Assembly (NCBI GenBank): GCA_022702705.1
Contig: CM040439.1
Location: forward strand, 34,722,930 to 34,786,929
DNA length: 64,000 nt
Source of the DNA: Papilionanthe hookeriana x Papilionanthe teres
Lineage: Eukaryota > Streptophyta > Magnoliopsida > Asparagales > Orchidaceae
Direction: 5' to 3'
Shown: positions 58,001 to 64,000 of the stretch, in pieces
How the letters are laid out: each line of letters starts with the position of its first letter
Position numbering within the stretch: the stretch's first letter is position 1
Notes under the pieces: generated by a model
Seen by the model: only the letters and a program-made list of their open reading frames with translations
What the model was told of the DNA's origin: nothing
The model's database searches: none
Translations under genes and position numbers: made by a program

Positions 58001-61000
58001 GATGGGCTTGGACATTGGCCCTGATTCCATTAAAACATTCAGCGATGCTTTGGATACCACAAAGACAGTTATTTGGAATGGTCCAATGGGAGTCTTTGAA
58101 TTTGACAAGTTTGCAGTTGGAACTGAGGTATACAATTATCTCATTCAATATTACCTTTGCATTATGTTAGAAAATATGTAAAATATGTGCAAACGCAGAC
58201 TGCAAAAAATTGCAGAAAATAAAAGGTATGATCAGAGCATGAAAAAACATGAGACTTTTATATAGGTTTACCTGATTTATGATTACATTTTATTGTCGCT
58301 AAGTTAGATTTAACAATTGATTATGGAGAACCATAAACCTCATTTCTATGGTAAAATAATGGGGCATGCTCATGCATATATCCCAATTTCTATGTATTTA
58401 CATATCTAATACTTAAACTCTACTTTTTAAATTTATACTACTTAATTCTTTCATATCACATCGAAAATACCTATATGTAAACTTTAAAAAGGTGAAATGC
58501 ACATTTTCACACATAATATAAGGCGACCTTCTCAGCATAGGTAAGATGGCAATACGTAAAAATTGAAGTTTAGGTATTAGATATGCAAATAAATAGGAAT
58601 TAAGTGGTATGTCGGCGTTGTTTTGTGCGTGAAGTGCCCGTAAGAAGCTGTCGGTCGCCGGAATCGGAATCCCGTCGCCCGCTTCGGAAGGATCCTTTAA
58701 CGAAAAGAAAGGAAGTCAGCTGACTCATATTTTTCGATAGTTTGATTGAAAAAGCCTTCTGCACTCAGTCGTACATTATCACGAAAAATAAGCACGAAGC
58801 TTAGGGTGAGGCTCGATCAAATAAAGCTAAGAAATATATGACTTCCAGTTTGGTCTGCAAAACCAATTATTCTTAGACAAATTCACTTATTTAATATGAA
58901 GAATTAAATAGGGTTTATTTTAAGTTGAGTTCGGAAAATCTTCCTATAAGGATGAGCACTATAGTTAATTACATCTTAAATGGCCAGAAATCATTAAGAA
59001 TATTTCTTGATAAAAATCGGGAAATATTATCTTGAGGAGGTCGAAAGTATAGGACTTTTCAACGAAATAAGAAGTGGAGGTGTCTGAGGGTTGGCTCGAA
59101 TTTGGAATGTGGAATCCGAAGGGAGAGGAGCAGGGGATGTCGGAGGTCGAAGCGAGCCTCAATAACTTCCAGAGCTATCACTATGGTTTCTTGACGACGA
59201 CGAAGCTCATCTGTTGAAGACAACCGTCTTGCCTACTATCTTAGCTCAGAAGCTCCTTCTTGTGAAGAGATTTGAGTTTTAAGGTGACGGTCAAAATGTT
59301 CGATCAAGTGGCACTATGGTCGAAGTTCTTAAACATCCTATCGCAAATATGTTTAAGTGTTGTACGGTTTATAACGGGATATGTATATAGCATGAGAATA
59401 CGATAGAAGCATGCAACGACATATAATGTAACGTCTTAAACGGGATAACGTACGATAGCAAGGTATGAAAAGTGACGGCTAACATGATATAGCATGCGAT
59501 AGCAGTACGAAGAAGGTAACATGCTGCGAATGTAAACAACACCGTATACGCAGGAGGCCGTTATTTTCTTTTGTCTAGCCATGAAGTGTGCTACATGAAA
59601 GCCAATGACAAAGAAAAGGTCGTCAAGCTCGAGAAAACAAAGTGGTGACTCACAACGGAAAAGCTCGAGAAAAAAAGTCGCTAAAAACTCGAGGAAATCA
59701 CAAAAGGACCACGAGTGCTCTATCAAAAATCGAATGAAAACCAGAAGAAAACCGCAAAGCACTCGGGTCGGGGTTAAGCTCGAGCGTGTAATCTTGCTCG
59801 AAGAGGTAGTCGAAGGCTACTCGATCGCTACGAGTGTATAAAACCCGCCATTCAGTGAAGGGTGTCCAACTAGCACTGACTCGGGAGAGTGTTCACTCGC
59901 AAGGCCGATAATCGACGAGTGAATGATATAGTTTTGAAATTTATATTTTAGCATGCACATGGATTTCGAACATGCAAAGAAAGTTTTATCAATTTTTAAT
60001 TGTGGTGGAAATATATTTTTATTATGGAATGTAGTATCATATTTTTATCGGTTTTTGAAAAGTATAATTGTCACGAGTCGATCGTTTCGTAGGGTAAAAG
60101 ATCGCTAACAATCCTAGAAGGATACGGGTGCCCAGCTTGCGCTACGGCGGCGAATGATCTCGTCATCCTACGGTTCATCGGGGCCTGGAGCGAGTCACGA
60201 TGTCTTAGGATGGGATATCGTTCTAACTATCATCGGCTGGCGTGTCTTGTGCATCATCGCCGTCATCGCCCAAAACAAAACAAAACCAAAGCCAACTCCG
60301 AGTGAAGCGGGAAAACGTGTCAAGCGACGAAAAGGGAGAAAGGAAAATTAACCCACCCCGAACTTGGAGGAGTAGGACGACGAGTGAGTTAATTTAAAAT
60401 TCACCTAACACATGTAATGACGAGGCGTTTAAAAACGAAATCCGAGTTCCGGAATCGACCCGAGGGTGTCATTTTCTCGCTCGAAGCACAATTATATCGA
60501 AAAGGAAACTTAAAAGCAAATTGTGGAGAGAAAACGATCGAAGCCTTTTAAAATCAAGTAAAAAGAGAAAAAAGGCTCGAGACGAACACCGGTTGCGAAC
60601 ATTTCCAAACCCATAAGAAAGTGAATGGACAAGCTTCCGAGAACATCGATTTTACTCCAATTCATCAAATGAGGCACCTAAGAAGTGGCCGAGCACGATG
60701 CTCGATATCTCCCTCACAAACAAGCAGAAGCAACTATAGGTTCATCTTTATCATTTCCCAATTCAGCCATAGCGATAAACAAGGCCGCCAACACATTAAT
60801 TACTAGCATAAGGCTCTCGGCCAGGGCCAAAACAAAAGGGTAGTAAAGCCTCCAACTCCAAAAACAGAACAGCCCCCAAATAAAATCAAACCCGAGCCAA
60901 CAACAGGCCAAAGAAGGCAGTTCAATCTCAAACCAGAACAGCTCTCGAAGAAGTCAAGCCGAGCCAAGACAAGGCCAAGAGAACCAGCCGACCTCGAGCC

Positions 61001-63371
61001 ACGACGGCGAGTCCTAAATTAACTCAAGACCGGGCCAATCAGCAGGCCAACCCGAGCCAACACAACGAGTCCCAAAGAAACAAAGCAGAAAAGACGAGCC
61101 AACATATAATCGAAAAATAATTCATCACAAAGCTAAAGGAAAGCTGCCATATTAAGCATTCGATCAAACCAACAACATCAGCCAAAATTCGGGATACCAC
61201 ACACCCTGCTCAAAGCTGAAACAGAAAGAGGGCTAAAAGAGCCAACCCGAGCCCATATAAGGCTGAACCCGAGCCAACCTCAATTCGAAAACAAGGATAC
61301 AATAATGCCAACTGGAAACCGAGCCACATAAGGCCAAAATCCGGCTAGAATCAAGCTTAAAACAAAGAGTATAGCAAAAACCTCAACCAAGCCCAATATA
61401 AGAGTAAATCCAGAATACCAAAGTAGACTCTCAAATCAGAAATAAATCAAGCCAACCAAGCTCCAAACAGGGCCAAAACAAGCCTCTTAAAGCATCGAAA
61501 TAAGAGTAGCAAGTATCCGTATGTTAGAATAGCCTTTCAAGTAAGAGTTAAGCCAAGCCAACCGAGCTTCAAGATGAGCTATAATAAAGTTAAAACCACA
61601 CCTATCATGAAGCTAAAACGAACGTTTCCATATACTTAACAGATTAAAATGCAGAGCCTCAATACATTTATCATGAAAGTGAACATAGGGCTCCTTCAAG
61701 TTGAATCAAAACTTCACTTTAACATGCTATTTTTGTAAAGGAAAGCTACAAGGAGCAAGAAATGAACTCCGCATGTATATAGAATTAAATAAATACTTCC
61801 ATGCCTCATGTCAAGCTAAAGTACACGGGGAGCCCTATAACATTCATCTCGACATGCAATTAACACATTCCGGGGGATATAAGCCTTCGGTCGAAACCAT
61901 AAACGGGAAAGAACCGCGCCAATCAACGGGGCTACGGTAGCTGGGGCCAAATCGAAGAGGAGAAAGGGGAGTCGGGAAGAGTTACCGAGTGCGTAAAACA
62001 CACTGGAGCAAACCGCAACGCAGCACAACGAGCACCTCCCTCCTCTTCACGAGAATTTCGGGCCAACCTCAATCCCACCCCAAATGGGGTTTAAATAGGC
62101 GAGAGAAGGGGAGGTGGAGGTCGTAACTCACCTCGGAGGATCGGGCGCAAGTGGGAGAGGCGCGAGAGGCGGCGACAAATTGCCGCAAGGGGGAGCAGGT
62201 TGCTCGCACAGGGATAAGGATAGGATCGCGAGCGGCTCGAGGAGCAAACGGCCGCCAAGGGAGCACGCTCGAGCGCGGGAGGGACGAAGCTTCCATGGAG
62301 CTCGCGCGGGAGAGACGAAGCCAACCGGTCGAGCGTGAGGAGAGTTAGGGCAGATTTAGTTTAATTAGGTTTTTTTTTATTATTATTTATTCTTTTAAAA
62401 GAAGTTTTAAAATATATATTTTTTATTTTAAAAAAAAACTTAAATTACGAGTTTTGCCCCGACAGGCTATCGTCGCGAGCCTAACGTCGATCTTAAGTGA
62501 AATCGACATCCGGACGCATCGGCGCAGTCCGTTTCGTCGTCCGAGGTCGTCTGAGCAACCTCGTCGACGAGCGCGTCAAAATTGCGTCGAAATTTGGTAT
62601 CGTCGCAAAATTTTGACGCGAGCGCGATCGAAAGCGAGGTCAACATGGTATTTATATAAATCTTAGTATAATAAAATACGACAGCCATTGTTTGTGAATA
62701 GAAACTTGGAGCAAACCGAAATAACTATGAATGTTGGATGCTTTTTGGGGCAGAGCCCCCTTATAATGATCTTGCCATGAAGGCCAGTTTGAGATCTCTT
62801 TTTGATTTTTTTTTTTATTTTAATTATATTTTGTTTATGTCTTTACTTTAAATAAAATATTTTGGATTGTTATTACTTGTTTAGTTATTTTAAAAACACT
62901 AAATAACTTTTAGATATTTTAATTTTTTAAAAATGAGAGTTTATTTTTTAAAATAAAAATAAATTAAAATATGCAAAATGTATTAAACAGATATATTTTC
63001 TAAATAAAAATAAAAATAAAAATAAAAAGAGAAATAAATAATCCCAAGCAAACTCTTACTAAATTTGCATAACATATTTTTTTCTAGTAGGACAAAAATC
63101 AAACTCGACAACTTCTCATTATATTTCGAGATTTATAGAAGTGTCCTCTCTTGTCTTGCAGGCAATCGCCAATAAGCTCGCGGAGCTTAGTGGCAAAGGT
63201 GTAACAACCATCATTGGAGGTGGAGATTCCGTCGCTGCTGTTGAGAAAGTAGGAGTTGCTGATAAGATGAGCCATATCTCAACCGGCGGCGGAGCGAGCC
63301 TGGAATTGTTAGAAGGAAAGGAGCTTCCAGGAGTTGTTGCTCTTGATGAAGCTGTCCCAGTTGCTGCATGA
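52072..63371 (+). CDS. PGK: Plastid phosphoglycerate kinase (six exons, 482 residues)
   Basis: Phosphoglycerate kinase transfers phosphate between 1,3-bisphosphoglycerate and ADP, working in the plastid Calvin cycle and glycolysis. Exons are 52072-52494, 56116-56193, 56704-56964, 57354-57671, 57969-58127 and 63162-63371. All have GT-AG introns and sum to 482 codons plus stop with no frame damage. Residues 1 to about 75 are Ser/Ala/Arg-rich like a plastid transit peptide; the enzyme proper begins near AKRSVGDLTAADLKGKRVLVRADFNVP in two overlapping blocks. Family motifs include RADFNVPLDEN, SSHLGRPKG, LLLENVRFY, DAFGTAHRAHAST, GGSKVSSKIGV, IWNGPMGVFEF, GGGDSVAAVEK and ISTGGGASLELLEGK. Exon 1 is GC-rich, the others are not. 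Introns 1 and 5 are 3.6 and 5.0 kb because of transposon insertions. Confidence 0.97.
53076..53137. repeat. (ATT)n imperfect microsatellite
   Basis: TTATTATTATTATCATTATT-type array in PGK intron 1. Confidence 0.9.
53512..53660 (+). mobile_element. tRNA-derived SINE in PGK intron 1
   Basis: A box A-like TAGTGGTTGAGG (53539-53550) and a box B-like GGTTCAAGGCC (53577-53587) are spaced as in the internal polymerase III promoter of tRNA-derived SINEs. The tail ends in AAATAAATAAATATATAT-like sequence. Confidence 0.55.
54084..54780 (-). mobile_element. RTE-type LINE fragment (5'-truncated, antisense in PGK intron 1)
   Basis: On the minus strand this reads the last part of the RTE reverse transcriptase: GTKIEYMECSFSS, VIMGDQIIKKCERFRYV, IQVGWLNWRNVLSRL, RLKEKFYKVVVRPA and TLRDNMRNEYI. 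The (TTG)n end lies at 54084-54092. It is co-linear with 34060-34772 and therefore the same family. It is 5'-truncated, as usual for LINEs. Confidence 0.88.
57115..57285 (+). mobile_element. RTE-type LINE 3' end in PGK intron 3
   Basis: GACCTCGGAAGACTTGGGCTTATTG through GAAAATTTGACACTGAATAGGA to GTAGCGGACCTCACTTAGTG and (TTG)n matches 34611-34770 closely. This is a very short 5'-truncated copy, sense to PGK. Confidence 0.88.
58605..58609. repeat. Target-site duplication TGGTA, left copy
   Basis: Pairs with 62647-62651 around the intronic giant LTR. Confidence 0.88.
58610..62646 (-). mobile_element. 4,037-bp solo LTR of the giant-LTR family in PGK intron 5
   Basis: It begins TGTCGGCG, as the LTR ending at 31281 does on its complement, and ends GCGAGGTCAACA, as the 10371 end does. 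A perfect 5-bp duplication TGGTA flanks it. Bases about 58780-59030 are clearly related to 3080-3330 (GAGGCTCGAT...AATAAA, AACCAATT, GGGTTTAT, CCTATAAGG, TATAGTTAATTACATCTTAA). The interior is shorter, more GC/CpG-rich and largely different from the 7.5-kb copy, so it is another subfamily. The TATTTAAA promoter box is at 62090-62097 on the minus strand. No coding region is convincing. It makes up most of intron 5 and is antisense to PGK. Confidence 0.8.
62090..62097 (-). promoter_or_regulatory. Putative TATA box of the intronic giant LTR
   Basis: TATTTAAA on the minus strand, about 550 bases inside the LTR from its sense-strand start. It could drive a transcript antisense to PGK. Confidence 0.45.
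62647..62651. repeat. Target-site duplication TGGTA, right copy
   Basis: Directly follows the GAGGTCAACA end; equals 58605-58609. Confidence 0.88.
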
Positions 63372-63570
63372 GGCAGGTAATTCTTCTTCTTGTGCGTTTC
63401 AGAAGAATTACTTGTATTTTTTTTATGAGATTTCTAGCATTTAAGCCAGTAAGTTATTAAGAGCTTCTTCTTGTGAAGCTTTTGAGGTTTACTAGAATGT
63501 GAGGGTCAAATTTCTTTCTGCCTATATTAGCAGAATCCTGAGTGAAGTTGAACATTATGTTGATTTTGAT

Positions 63571-63576
63571 AATAAA
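63571..63576 (+). terminator. Candidate PGK polyadenylation signal
   Basis: AATAAA about 200 bases after the stop codon, within a T-rich 3' region; another AATAAA-like element lies near 63615. The remainder of the window (to 64000) is AT-rich 3' flank with no gene seen. Confidence 0.5.
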
Positions 63577-64000
63577 CCTTTGTAATTAGTGCTTTTATGC
63601 AAGTCTGATTAGGAAATAAAAGCAAGATTGTATTTTGTGAAGCAGATCACTAGTAAACCTCATCCTGTTTTAACAGGTTTTTTATTCTCCTGAAATTTAT
63701 AAGTTTTTGAAGGTTGGCTTTTCAAAAATGTAATTTGGAGTCTTTTAAAGCAGACATACATACATATATATATATATCTTTATTTATAGCAGGTTCTCTC
63801 CTCATTCTTCAGGGCCTTTTGGCATCATTTTTTATTATTTTCTTAGAGTGTATTTGGTTAGTATTTTGTAATCATTCTATTTTTTATTCTTTAAAATTCA
63901 AAATAAAATTTTTTTCATGTCTGTAGGATTCATGCTTCCTGTTTTTGAGGATCTATTTGAGGTAATTGTAGTTGATTGTTGAAAAAATTGTAGAGTTGGG

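Overview
This is nuclear DNA of a flowering plant. It holds one split nuclear gene for plastid phosphoglycerate kinase (six exons), one small two-exon gene for a secreted EG45-like / plant natriuretic peptide-like protein, and otherwise almost wall-to-wall transposable elements of plant type (Athila-like and Tat/Ogre-like Ty3/gypsy, a Tork/Tnt1-like Ty1/copia, RTE-type LINEs, a hAT-like element, tRNA-derived SINEs). The GC-rich first PGK exon is reminiscent of a monocot, but the species cannot be fixed from the sequence.

Layout. 1-17.7 kb: the pol region of an Athila-like gypsy element (protease, RT, RNase H, integrase), cut inside integrase by a 7,466-bp non-coding solo LTR (2906-10371, 5-bp target duplication CTTAT). 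The integrase resumes at 10377 and is followed by two diverged copies of a 'putative plant transposon protein' ORF and by a 1.56-kb LTR. Three clusters of six 15-bp palindromes precede the two ORFs and the LTR TATA box. 17.7-31.3 kb: two partial copies of the same giant LTR family, in direct orientation, flank a 3.5-kb internal remnant of their own element. The remnant holds the end of a Tat-type integrase, then an extra ORF ending in an ALKBH9/10-type AlkB (Fe(II)/2-oxoglutarate RNA demethylase) domain, then a 69-bp tandem repeat. 31.8-34.8 kb: a decayed RTE-type LINE. 36.1-36.6 kb: the EG45/PNP-like gene. 38.5-41 kb: old retroelement debris, including a second AlkB remnant on the minus strand. 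42.0-48.3 kb: a LINE remnant split by a complete 5.35-kb copia element (TSD GAGCT). 48.9-49.6 kb: a hAT-like non-autonomous element. 52.07-63.37 kb: plastid PGK, whose introns carry a SINE, two RTE fragments and a 4.04-kb member of the giant-LTR family (TSD TGGTA).

The most unusual content is the AlkB domain carried behind the integrase of a giant-LTR gypsy element. Its Fe(II)- and 2OG-binding residues are all still encoded, although the locus itself has four in-frame stops and one frameshift. m6A demethylation of transposon RNA is a plausible role for such a domain, but that is inference. The second striking signal is the helically phased palindrome clusters of the Athila-like element. Only PGK and the EG45/PNP-like gene look like intact host genes.
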